Origin: Cordilura impudica
Lineage: Eukaryota; Arthropoda; Insecta; Diptera; Scathophagidae
Direction of reading: 5' to 3'
DNA: 64,000 nucleotides
NCBI GenBank assembly: GCA_963682025.1
Contig: OY821521.1
Coordinates: 49,052,807 to 49,116,806, forward strand
In this document: piece after piece, positions 1 to 9,391 of the stretch
Position numbering within the stretch: position 1 is the first letter of the stretch
Layout of the letters: each line of letters begins with the position of its first letter
The notes under the pieces: model-generated
Told to the model about the DNA's origin: nothing
What the model saw: the letters and a program-made list of their open reading frames with translations, nothing else
Database searches by the model: none
Program-made: the position numbers and the translations under genes

Positions 1-251
1 TTTAAGCCAATTCACAATTCATCACAGGGTTTTAGATATTTCTAATAAACACACACACACACAGTATGTGTTATTAGCAACTTTAAATAAGCATTACTCA
101 AAAAAAATATTCCAGACGGTGCAAATCTCTAAATCTGGTGGACAGCTAAAAAGAAATACCTTTCGAATGGTATACTTTTTTGTCAAAATCGGTTACAAAG
201 TAAAATAACTACATCGGTTACAAGAAATCGCATCCCTATTAATATTTTAGA
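1..251 (-). mobile_element. Helitron family A/B copy, 3' part cut by window edge
   Basis: The minus strand starts with TC after an A near position 251 and reads into the family 5' block (AATATTAATAGG, then the ACAAGAAATCGC block in reverse). The copy runs off the left edge, so the 3' hairpin and CTAG end are not visible. It contains a short (CA)n tract near 50-62. Confidence 0.7.
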
Positions 252-252
252 T

Positions 253-357
253 TTATGTATTTATTTATTTATTTACTTATTTATTCATTTATTTACTTAT
301 TTATTTACTTATTTATTATTTGTTTATTTATTTATTTATTTATTATTTATTTATAAA
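253..357. repeat. (TTTA)n microsatellite
   Basis: About 105 bp of TTTA/TTTATTTACTTA units with a few substitutions, immediately outside the 5' end of the Helitron copy at the window edge. Confidence 0.9.
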
Positions 358-414
358 TTTGTATACTGGTCTATGGATTTAATCCACACAAACTATTTAC
401 AAAGAAAAACATAT

Positions 415-1082
415 TCATGAATTTGGAAAACATATTATTTTACTTTTAATTCCGTTAGTTTTTAGTGTGAAATCAACAAATCTATAAAGTTCATTAAATC
501 GAATACACATTCTGCTAAGAGGGTCTGCGTTTGCACAATTAGCTCTATAGAACTGTACAGATAAAGGTGAGAAGTAACTTGTTGATCGTTGAGGAATGTT
601 GAATGATACATTGTTAATCATGAAGCCAGAGCAAACATCTCCATTAATTATATAAAGAAGAAATAAAACATGTTGCATAGTTTTCTGGCTTTTTAAAGTT
701 GGTAGTTTAATAAGGGCAAGTCTGCTAATATAAGAAGAAGATTAATTAGATTGAAGTTTAAGCTCCGAAGGCAAAACAACAGAAACTGTTCCTTCACAGA
801 TTCGAGACTGTCGATGTGAATTTGGTGGAGTGGGTCCCATATTATAGAAGCATATTTCAAGATATGTCTCACAAGTGACGTATATAAAGTTTTTGTGGCA
901 TAGAGATCATTAAACTTTTTAGCAAAACGTTTAATGGAACCAAGTACTCCTCTGGCTTTGTTGACAGTAATTATTATATCAGGAATATAAGTCAGACAAT
1001 AATCACCCAGCACAAAGTTGATAGATATTGGCCCCTTTCTGACGAAATGCATATAATTACACTTTTTATGATTCAACACCAT
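415..1082 (-). pseudogene. Jockey-like LINE reverse transcriptase, C-terminal remnant
   Basis: Two open stretches in different frames (1082-693, then 678-415 on the minus strand) read as one degraded protein. The first holds a typical post-RT segment of jockey-clade LINE ORF2: SIKRFAKKF followed by LYTSLVRHILKYASIIWDP and a HIDSLESVKEQFLLF stretch. The second holds the C-terminal region, with NVPQR-like INNVSFNIPQRS and FNELYRFVDF. A frameshift lies near 680-693, and roughly 30 residues usually present before the ...NKARGVLGSIKRF segment appear to be missing. The RT catalytic core and endonuclease are absent. Family placement is from motif memory; the fragment is dead. Confidence 0.75.
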
Positions 1083-1092
1083 TAAATTTAAA

Positions 1093-1463
1093 CTAGCAGA
1101 TTCCAGCGCTTGAAATTCGGGTGCAATTTCTAGGCAAATTTATTTATCAACTTAGCCACTTCACAAACCAACACTATTTTGGTTTATTATTATTGTGAAT
1201 GAAAATAACAAACTCATATACAAACACATTAACAAATTTAATCAACACACACATAGCATATGTATAATTTTTTCATGTATGTGTTAGTAGCAACTTCAAT
1301 TGCAATTTACTCAAAATATAGGAAAAAATTTAAAAATCTGTAAATGTGGTGAACAGCTAAAAAGAAATATCTTTCAAATAATATACGTTTGGTCAAGATC
1401 GTAATAAAGTGGTAGAACAAAACATTGGTCACAAGAAATCGCCTTGCCTATTAATATTATACA
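1093..1463 (-). mobile_element. Helitron family A, near full-length (about 370 bp)
   Basis: On the minus strand it ends with CTAG followed by T, preceded 13 nt upstream by an imperfect form of the family hairpin (GCACCCGAATTTCAAGCGC). The 5' end is TGTATAATATTAATAGG after an A, so the usual TC is TG here. It is non-autonomous and has no ORF. Confidence 0.85.
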
Positions 1464-1807
1464 TAGATTACACCATATATAATACGAATTCAAATCAAAA
1501 TTGAAAATATTTAAAAATTAGAACTAATTTGCTGTTAAAAAATAGAAAAAATCTGTTCAATAAATCAAAATATTATTTTTCCAATAGAAATCGAAAAAAA
1601 AATGTATCTTAAAATTCCTTAAAAAAATAATATATTATTTATTTGGTAGGAACAGTAAAACAAATGGGATTAATTGATTAAAATTAAAAATTTTAATAAA
1701 ATATATTTCACAAACTGTATTGATGGAAATTACTTAATAAACAAAAATTTTAAATATCTTGGTCGACACAATTAATAGGTATTGTGGGATTCTTACATTT
1801 AATGTAG
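1464..1807. other. AT-rich spacer with no recognised feature
   Basis: Low-complexity AT-rich sequence between a Helitron and the short LTR element. If the 5' LTR is longer than the shared 167 bp, its upstream part lies here, but nothing in the other repeat confirms that. Confidence 0.5.
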
Positions 1808-1974
1808 AAGTCCCATATTTTATATTTCGAAACTGTTATAAAATACTTTGTTAATATTTTAAAAATATAATCAAATATCATTTGATTTCTTATTTTGATA
1901 TAAAAGAAAATTATATAAATAAATTTAGTCAGAATTGATTTTGAAAACAATAAAGAAACAAGACTTTCTTATTG
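1808..1974 (+). repeat. 5' long terminal repeat of the TRIM-like element
   Basis: 167 bp matching 2324-2490 without a visible mismatch. It carries TATA-rich and AATAAA-like words (CAATAAAG near the end), as expected for a promoter and polyadenylation LTR. Confidence 0.7.
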
Positions 1975-1985
1975 GCGCCCAACGT
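1973..1985 (+). promoter_or_regulatory. Primer-binding site, tRNA-Lys type
   Basis: TGGCGCCCAACGT abuts the 3' end of the first LTR and is the complement of the CCA-containing 3' end of insect tRNA-Lys. The match fades after 13 nt. Confidence 0.75.
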
Positions 1986-2323
1986 AAATTTTTTTATCCA
2001 GTCGTATCCTGGTATTAAAAAAATAAATAAATATTATTTTGTGTCTGTTATCCGGACATATCCTGGTTGGACTTTATTTCTTCGGGTTTGCCATCCAGAT
2101 ATTTGGAGTTTGTATTCTATCCTGGGTTGTTGGTGAACTATTAGTTCTTCAAGAGTTCCTGAATCATACCTTGGATTCATGTTTAAAAGCAGATTGGATT
2201 CCTTTTGAATTACTCAAAAATTCAATATCTAGTTGTGCCTTTGCCAGGAAATATTTTAATATCCTGTTATTGGATATTGGCTTCGTTTTCATTGGAAATA
2301 CCCAAGATTATTGCAATATTTTC

Positions 2324-2490
2324 AAGTCCCATATTTTATATTTCGAAACTGTTATAAAATACTTTGTTAATATTTTAAAAATATAATCAAATATCATTTG
2401 ATTTCTTATTTTGATATAAAAGAAAATTATATAAATAAATTTAGTCAGAATTGATTTTGAAAACAATAAAGAAACAAGACTTTCTTATTG
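2324..2490 (+). repeat. 3' long terminal repeat of the TRIM-like element
   Basis: Exact partner of 1808-1974 (offset 516 bp). A Helitron begins 3 bp after it. Confidence 0.7.
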
Positions 2491-2492
2491 TA

Positions 2493-2920
2493 TCTATTAT
2501 AATATTAATAGGCAATGTAATTTCTTGTGACATATCCTAAACACTCAGTTATCAACCGATTTTGACGAAAACTATACCATTTGAAAGGTATTTCCTTATA
2601 GATGTGCACCATCTTTACAGATGTGCACCATCTCAACTTACTGCTAACCAAACAAAAAACTATACAATGCTGTGAGTGAATTTATGAATTGGCTAAAATT
2701 GGCTAGCATACCTTGAGGCTCATTTGAAATTATTTATTAACAAACCCAAGTATCTTGTGTGTTCAATGTATATTTATTACGAAATTTAATGAATTTTATT
2801 TAAAAATTCACAATTTAAAGAATTTTATTTAAATATTCATAAAATTTGTATATATATAGATCAAAAAAAATATTGAAAAAAAAAAGTTAATGAAAATATA
2901 AAAGTGCTGGATTCTGCTAG
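2493..2920 (+). mobile_element. Helitron family B copy (428 bp)
   Basis: Starts A^TC (TCTATTATAATATTAATAGG) and ends GGATTCTGCTAG^T. The 3' half carries the 'GGCTAGCATACCTTGAGGCTCA' module of families B/C rather than the family A middle. The left arm of the 3' hairpin is eroded; only AGTGCTGG remains. Confidence 0.8.
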
Positions 2921-3227
2921 TAAATAATTAATTCAAAATCTTCAGTTTAACTGAGAAAATTTTAATTGATTGGGGTTATAGTTTCCCAGCCCTGGCACAA
3001 ACTTAGAAGAGCAAAAAACACCATTAGGACAGGGATTTAAGGGGTTAAAATGTTCCGCAATTTACTGTAAGTCCCTGAATATACCAAAACGGAAAATTCA
3101 ACCAGAAAATAAGACACAACAAAAAAGAGCTTAGGGTTAATTTTGCATTTATTAAGAATTTTATTTTAATTTATTTTGGGGTATTTTAAAATAAAAGTAG
3201 GGATAAAATGGAAAAATATTTGATACA
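2921..3227. other. Spacer, nothing recognised
   Basis: AT-rich unique sequence without ORF, repeat structure or RNA-gene signature that I can see. Confidence 0.5.
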
Positions 3228-3355
3228 GAACGATTATACCGATCGACTGAGAATCACGTTCAGGTGCGATGTAGCAATGTAAGTACGTCCGTCCTTCCGT
3301 GTGACCTTCTAAACCTTATAATCAAATTACAGGTCGCAGATATATATATATTAGA
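3228..3355 (+). mobile_element. DINE-like family D fragment
   Basis: Contains the family D landmarks ATTATACCGATCGACTGAGAATCA, a GTCCGTCC core and CTTATAATCAAATTACAGGTCGCA, then breaks off. About 130 bp of a roughly 780-bp element. Confidence 0.65.
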
Positions 3356-3388
3356 CTGGTTGCAGAAAAATTTTTTCTTTCATTGACA

Positions 3389-3746
3389 CTAACAGATTCC
3401 AGCGCTCGAAATTCGAGTGCAATTTCTAGCCAACTTTATTTCTCAACTTAGCCAGTTCACAAACCAACACCTTTATGCCTTATTATTATTGTGAATGAAG
3501 ATAACAAACTCATTAACAAACACATTAACAAATTTAATAAAACACACATAGCATTTCATGTATGTGTTAGTAGCAACTTTAAATGCAATTTACTCAAAAT
3601 AAAGGAACAAATTTAAAAATCTGTAAATCTGGCGAAAAGCTAAAAAGAAATACCTTTCAAATAATATACGTTTGGTCAAAATCGGGATAAGAGGGTAGAA
3701 CAAAACATCGGTCACAAGAAATCGCCTAGCCTATTAATATTATAGA
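3389..3746 (-). mobile_element. Helitron family A copy (358 bp)
   Basis: On the minus strand: A^TCTATAATATTAATAGG at 3746, perfect hairpin GCACTCGAATTTCGAGCGC and a mutated end (TTAG instead of CTAG) before T at 3388. Non-coding. Confidence 0.85.
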
Positions 3747-4342
3747 TATAAAATTTTTCTAGATTAAAAAAAAAACAAATATCTTGAAGCAATGGAAACA
3801 CCCAAATCGTAAATTATTGCACAAAAATTAAACGGATGTCATGTTTCAATATTTTTGTATCATCGAAAGCCGGACGCATATTATTTAATAATATGTTGGT
3901 CCATATTTATATGGCACACTTTTAAATTAATCGAACAAAAAAATTGCATTTTGCAATTTATTAAACATGGTAAATGGCCACACATTCATATGCGGAAGTC
4001 ATATGAATCGATGACACTAAATATTCTGACATACATACATTTTTTCAAGGATATTTATGTTGAGTCAGCGAAACTTATAGTTTCAATAGGAATTATTATT
4101 TTTAAGTAAAAGACAATTAAAAATCATTCACATAAGTAATAATTATTGATGTTAATTCACACAATTTTTATAATAAATAAAAATACAACTACAAATTGAT
4201 TAAATATCCGACTGCATCTTTCTGTATGGTAAAGTGCTTTGGGCAGTCAGGATATTTAATATAAATCATTTAAGAATCTCCTTCACTATATGAAAATAAG
4301 TAAATAAAAGAATCTCATTTACTAAATGATTATAGATTAACA
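3747..4342. other. Spacer, nothing recognised
   Basis: AT-rich. An 84-codon open frame at 3855-4109 (+) has no recognisable motif and biased Ile/Lys/Phe/Tyr content expected of AT-rich noncoding DNA. Confidence 0.4.
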
Positions 4343-4475
4343 GATTTTTTTTTTTTTTTTTTTTTTGTAATTCATATTTATTGAGACAATTTAAATTACA
4401 ATTAAGGTATTTATATAATCCCACGAAGCCGTTTGGCTTGTCAGCAGGATGTAAATAAAAATAGATTTTTCGTTT
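4343..4475 (-). mobile_element. Poly(A)-tailed retroposon 3' end (LINE-like)
   Basis: On the minus strand a stretch containing GCCAAACGGCTTCGTGGG is followed by AATAAATATGAATTAC and then a 22-nt A run. This layout is like the 3' UTR of jockey-type LINEs (palindromic GCC..GGC word, AATAAA, A tail). The 5' boundary is not clear. Confidence 0.45.
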
Positions 4476-5269
4476 AAAGATAAATTAAAAAATTAAATTA
4501 AATATATAATCTCCTTTAAAATATTATACAAAAACACCAAACTGTTTTTCACTACAATATCTCGAGTACTGTAATATTGAGAGCCTAGAAACCTTCTGCG
4601 AATAAATCTATATATTAATACGTGAAGGTAAATTTTTAGTTCCCTTTTTAAGCAATATGCGGGCACGAGGGAGTGCGAAAATTTACATAGTTATAGTTCA
4701 TATGGAGTAGAAGCTGAGAATGACAAAATTTATATTAAATCTGTCTTAAAAATATTTTAAATTAAATAAAATAAAATATTTATAATAATTCGTTACACCC
4801 TGTTGCTGCGAATGATTTAAATTATATATCAGACGCTCTGTGTTAAATAGTGAATTACTAAAATTGATTAACATACCTTTAGGCTCATTTAAATATTCAT
4901 AAATTTTACATGTATATCGCACCTGTACCTCTAAAGTGAGTCAACTCAAAATTTTTCAATTTACACTTTTTACAAGAAAACGATACGCAGTGGTCATATA
5001 TATCCACTGTAAAAATCTTACATCGATTTTTTCTAGTTTTTCGAAAAAAAAAAAAAATACAGTTGTAACCCTCTTTGTATTATAAGAGCTCCTTTAGAAT
5101 CCATTAAAAAGACATATTTTGAGTTCCACCCAAAAGGATTATTATTTTTGCTGATCACTGAAAAAATCGCAAAAACAACTACTGTCGTATATTTATTATT
5201 CGCAATTCTTTACAATGAAACAACTGTTTTTAAATTTTATAGTAAATATAACAAGGGCAATTTCATATG

Positions 5270-5664
5270 CGACGGAATGACATTTTGAGTTGAAAAATTG
5301 AATTTAAGGCTATTTCACAAAGCTATTTTCAATTGAAAATTTATTCTTCAGTTTCAAAATGATTGTTAATGAGTAAGAGATTTAAAAACAAACTCAGAAA
5401 CAATTTTTTCACTATTTTATTCTTTTATTTTTGACTAATTTCTTATTGTGTGACGGAATGACATTTTTGCTACCATGACTCTATCCTGGTATCAAAAACT
5501 TGGAACTTTTGTCAATTAAGAAGCTAGTCAGTTTTTAAACTAATGAATATTTTACATATGATATATAAGCAAAATAAAATTATAATTCAGAGCTACTTAG
5601 CTATAATAGTGTTGAAGTTATTAACTGTCATTTGACGTGACGGAATGACTGTGACGGAATGACT
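5270..5664 (+). repeat. Four copies of a GACGGAATGAC word
   Basis: (G)TGACGGAATGAC occurs at about 5270, 5450, 5637 and 5651; the first copy is CGACGGAATGAC. The last two are 14 bp apart. The copies lie inside the TIR element, between its left TIR and the LINE, and could be internal binding sites; function is unknown. Confidence 0.7.
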
Positions 5665-5799
5665 AAAGCTTCTCAAACATGTATTAAAAGAAAAGTTATA
5701 TATTTAAGCCTTTATTCATAATAAATATTGATCATTACAAACAGAAAAATAAAAAATAAAAATAAAAAAACATAGTAATGATAAATAATTATACGAAAG

Positions 5800-7950
5800 T
5801 TCATTTTGCTGAACATAGGGCGTCAACGAATTCTTTCCATCTATTGCGATTTACGGCAAGTGCTTTGGCTTGGTCCATGTTATGTTCACTAATTCACATT
5901 CACGTTGAGTAGTTCGTTGCCAGGTGTTACGAGGTCGACCGACTCGGCGTTGACCTTGGGGGTTCCAGTCTAAGGCAGATCTAGCAATATCATCACTTTG
6001 TCTCCGAAGAATATGGCCTATCCAGGACCATTTACGTTTGCAAATTTCTGTTGCTATTGGTTGACAGTTGGATAGCGTGAGAAGTTGTTCGTTTGTTACC
6101 CAGTTGGGCCAAAGTATTCCAAGAATTTGCTTTAGACAACGATTAACAAATGTTTGAAGTTTTCTTATTTGTTGTTGTGAAGTGCCCCAAGTAGTACAGA
6201 CATACAATAATATTGACATAACACTGCATTGAAATATACGGAGTTTAGTTTTTCTAGAAATATTATTTGATCTCCATACTTTAAATAAACTATGAAATGC
6301 AACTCTAGCTTTATTAATTCTATTATTTATATCATTTTCTGAGCCACCGTCGCTTGTAAGAATGCTTCCGAGGTAGCAGAAGGACACAACATCTTCGATA
6401 TTCTCACCATTCAATGTTAAGGGTGTATTTAAAGTGTTACCGATCCTTAGCAGTTTTGTCTTTTTAACATTGATTCTTAAACCAACCTCATCTGCATTTT
6501 GCGTGAGAACTTTGAGTTTGTCTTCTATATCAGAAAAACGGTGTGCCATTAAACACAAATCATCGGCATAGTCGATATCATTAAGGAATTCATTTAAGTT
6601 CCAACGGATCCCACGCGGTGAATCTAAATTGGTCTTTTGCATAACACAATCCAGGAGAATTAGAAACAGAGTTGACGATAAGACGCAGCCTTGCTTAACC
6701 CCACAGTTTGTTAGGAAAGGTTGGCTATCCTGACCGTTGAAACGCACAACGCAAGTTGAGTCATTGTAGAGTTCCTTAATAAGATTGATTATCTTTTCAA
6801 GGATACCCTTAAGAGCCAATGCATTCCATAGAGCGTTCCTAGACAGTGTATCGAATGCACGCTCGAAATCCACAAAAAGAAGATACAATTGTGAATTATG
6901 TTCAACAGATTGCTCAATGATGATACGTAGTGTGTTGATATGGTCCGCACAAGAGCGGTTTGGTCTAAATCCAGCTTGTTCTTTGCGGAGGAGAGGTTCT
7001 ACCACCGGCATTATTCTACCCAAAATTAAAAGCGACATTACTTTACATATTGCGTTCTGTAGAGTAATACCTCTCCAGTTTTTGCATAACGTTAAGTCAC
7101 CCTTTTTGGGGACAGTTATTACTACGCCTTTCTTCCAAAAACGAGGTATACAGTTTGTATCCCATGCTTCGCGTATAATTGGGGTTAAGGATTTGGCAAG
7201 TGTTGTTGCACCATATTTTAGGAGTTCACCTGGGATGTCGTCACTACCGGAAGCTTTTTGGTTCTTCAGGTTCTCCAGGGTTTTTTGTACTTCATGTAAG
7301 GTTGGTGATGACGTTGATATTAGCCGGTTTGGATTGCGGCATGCTACTAACGAAGGGGAGGAAGTTTCTTCAACATTTGCGAGTTCAGTTGAGAAATAAT
7401 CCCGCCATCTTTCGAGCTGTTGGTCAATGGTACTTAGATCGTTTCCGTTTTGATCCTTTATTGATGACGTTGTGTTTAATTTTTTCCCGCTGAGCTGTTT
7501 TATGCCAGAATAGACATCCCGTAGATTGCCAGTATTTACGGCTTTTTCCATATCTGAAGCAATATTATTATAGTAAGCTTTACAGTCTGCTCTTACCATT
7601 GATTTTACATTACGTGCAACCTGTCCATAGTCCTGTGTATATCTTTGTTTCTCCTCTGTTGCTTTTGCACGATCAACTTTGTGTTTTAGCTGTTTTCTGA
7701 CTTTGATCTGTCGCCATGTTTGTTCACTCAGCCAAGGTTTGTGGTCGCGTTTACGAATACCAAGGACGGATTCTGCGCTATCCTTACAAATTTGTGCAAT
7801 TTCTTGCCAAGGGAGATATCCATTTGGTTGCAGTTTGTTCTTCAGTAAATCCTGTCCAGGTTATAAGAGACAAATTCATTATACACTTGCTCAAGTCTCG
7901 ATGGAGAAGAGAGGGTTCTAACTTTCCATGTTCCAAAAGAAAAGTTAGTA
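5800..7950 (-). pseudogene. RTE/BovB-like LINE ORF: RT intact, endonuclease deleted
   Basis: A 582-codon open frame (7599-5851) is a non-LTR reverse transcriptase: NWRGITL, QAGFRPNRSCADH, FVDFERAFD (about residues 242-250), GVKQG (300-304) and catalytic YADD (344-347), then a C-terminal part with WIGHILRR, LDWNPQGQRR and GRPRNTW. The frame stays open upstream of the first Met to about 7860 (CKDSAESVLGIRKRD, KPWLSEQTWRQ). Further upstream, in another frame, FGTWKVRTL and YNEFVSYNLD match the start of an apurinic endonuclease domain, so most of that domain has been deleted near 7860. Clade assignment rests on the C-terminal motifs. The element reads opposite to the host Helitron. Confidence 0.85.
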
Positions 7951-7967
7951 AACAAATAAATTTTATA

Positions 7968-8367
7968 ATTATTTTATAATCTAGAATACATGTAAGAAAT
8001 TACATTATGCAACTTGGAACACATTTTAATATATTTTTAAACTTACTTCATATAAATGAAAAAAATTTTTTTTTTCATTAAAGTTGACGTTTTTTGCCTC
8101 TACTGAAAATTTGTAAATTTTGAGTTGACTCACTTTTGAGGTACAAATGCGATATATAGATTAAAAGATTATTTTATAATCTAGAATACATGTAAGAAAT
8201 TACATTATGCAACTTGGAACACATTTTAATATATTTTTAAACTTACTTCATATAAATGAAAAAAATTTTTTTTTTCATTAAAGTTGACGTTTTTTGCCTC
8301 TACTGAAAATTTGTAAATTTTGAGTTGACTCACTTTTGAGGTACAAATGCGATATATAGATTAAAAG
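7968..8367. repeat. Perfect 200-bp tandem duplication
   Basis: 7968-8167 and 8168-8367 look identical throughout. The unit includes the right TIR of the nested DNA element plus about 15 bp of flanking Helitron, so it arose after insertion (or is an assembly artefact). Confidence 0.85.
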
Positions 8368-8447
8368 AATATTTGAAGACAAAAATTGAATGAAAAATAA
8401 TATTTCCTAGAATTTGCACTCGAATTTCGAGTGCCAGGCTATACTAG

Positions 8448-8756
8448 TTAGTTATAAATGTGCAAAGCCGATCCGAAAATGTGTGGGATCAGACGTAAAA
8501 GTGGCACCTATCATGAAAACTATATATTTGATATCTTCCATTTACATGGAGTCCGTTTATTATTAATGCAATTTCGCAAATGTTGAATATTTTGATCCTA
8601 TAAAAACTATTTATTTACAAATTTAAACTAGAGCGAAACAAAGTTCGACGTCATCCGATAGCCTTATAGTGAGTAGGCGACCCACAAGGGTTGTATCTCA
8701 CATAATGAAGGACAACATTCATATCTTTAGAAGTTTTTTCCGCCCCAGCAATTAAA
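8448..8756. other. Spacer, nothing recognised
   Basis: Unique sequence of ordinary composition; no ORF of note. Confidence 0.4.
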
Positions 8757-8850
8757 GAAAAAACAGACAGACAGACAGAGAGAGCCATGCACAAAGAGGC
8801 ATACACAGGGAGACAGAAATAGAGAGACAGAGACAGAGAGACAGATATGG
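8757..8850 (+). repeat. (ACAG)n/(AGAG)n purine-rich microsatellite
   Basis: Degenerate ACAGACAGACAG then AGAGAGACAGAG units. It may be the proto-microsatellite core of an older DINE-like repeat. Confidence 0.75.
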
Positions 8851-9056
8851 AAAAAAGTTAATATCTGGTGATATTTTAATATGGTTCAAGAAATGAACCA
8901 ATCAATATCACATTTACTAAAGTCGCATATTATTCACCAAATCGTATAAACCCGATTTGAGAAAAATTTGTGCAATATTTTTGTTGCTTTTATAGATTTA
9001 AGTGAAGATAGGGCATTAGTTTCATATTGGAACTATGGCTAAAAGTAGTCCCAATG

Positions 9057-9092
9057 CACTATGGTCGGAAACATCACTTTTCTTGGCCAAAA
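9057..9092 (+). repeat. Left TIR of the Transib-like transposon
   Basis: Starts with heptamer CACTATG; a CCAAAA word follows after a 23-nt interval. The five bases before it (CAATG) are the target duplication. Confidence 0.88.
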
Positions 9093-9391
9093 CTATTAAA
9101 ATTTAAAATAACGGAATTTTTAACTGGAATTTCAATTTGCAGTATATTTTAAGTGTTTTTGTATAGAATAATTAATTTTTTTTTTTTTTTTAAATTATCA
9201 ACATTTAGAATTAAAATTTAAAAAAAAAAAATTTTTACATAAAATTTTTTTTCTTTTCTTTCTGAGTTTTTCTTTTTTTTAGTTCTAAATGAGAAAATAT
9301 ACGATAGTTACGAGTAAATATGTTGTTTCTGGAAATTGAAAATATGATTTACACACGTATTTACGAAAATATTAAAATTTTATTAAACTCT

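Larger units (their letters stand above)
1808..2490 (+). mobile_element. Short non-autonomous LTR (TRIM-like) element
   Basis: Two direct repeats of 167 bp (1808-1974 and 2324-2490) appear identical base for base and flank about 350 bp. Directly after the first repeat is TGGCGCCCAACGT, complementary to the 3' end of insect tRNA-Lys, a normal primer-binding site. The internal region has no gag/pol motifs, only a weak open stretch at 2039-2386 and recurrent TATCCTGG words. Total size is about 683 bp, typical of terminal-repeat retrotransposons in miniature. Oddities: the repeats do not start with TG, and the sequence upstream of each differs, so the second LTR may be 5'-truncated. A simple duplication is possible but would not explain the primer site. 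Confidence 0.7.
4917..8352. mobile_element. TIR DNA element inserted in the Helitron and itself hit by a LINE
   Basis: Ends are TCGCACCTGTACCTCTAAAG at left and its imperfect inverse (CTTTTGAGGTACAAATGCGA) at right, each bordered by TA, so a TA target duplication of Tc1/mariner type is likely. A 380-bp solo copy of the same family is at 55552-55931 and shows the uninterrupted structure. The right end is duplicated (ends at both 8152 and 8352). No transposase is seen; the only coding sequence is the LINE inside. Confidence 0.8.
4607..8447 (+). mobile_element. Helitron family C, split by a nested insertion
   Basis: The left part starts A^TC (TCTATATATTAATACGTGAAGG) at 4607 and runs to about 4914. 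The right part resumes near 8353 and ends with hairpin GCACTCGAATTTCGAGTGC, then CAGGCTATACTAG^T at 8447. Together they make an ordinary non-autonomous Helitron of about 400 bp. The 3.4 kb between them is a later TIR element carrying a LINE. Confidence 0.85.

Noticed and set aside
2039..2386. 115-codon open frame in the interior of the TRIM-like element
   Set aside because: Starts at TTG, runs into the second LTR and has no gag-like or other motif; treated as non-coding interior.
6785..7979. Open frames on the plus strand at 6785-7399, 7179-7493, 7679-7921 and 7716-7979
   Set aside because: Antisense shadows of the LINE reverse transcriptase, which carries the recognisable motifs on the minus strand.
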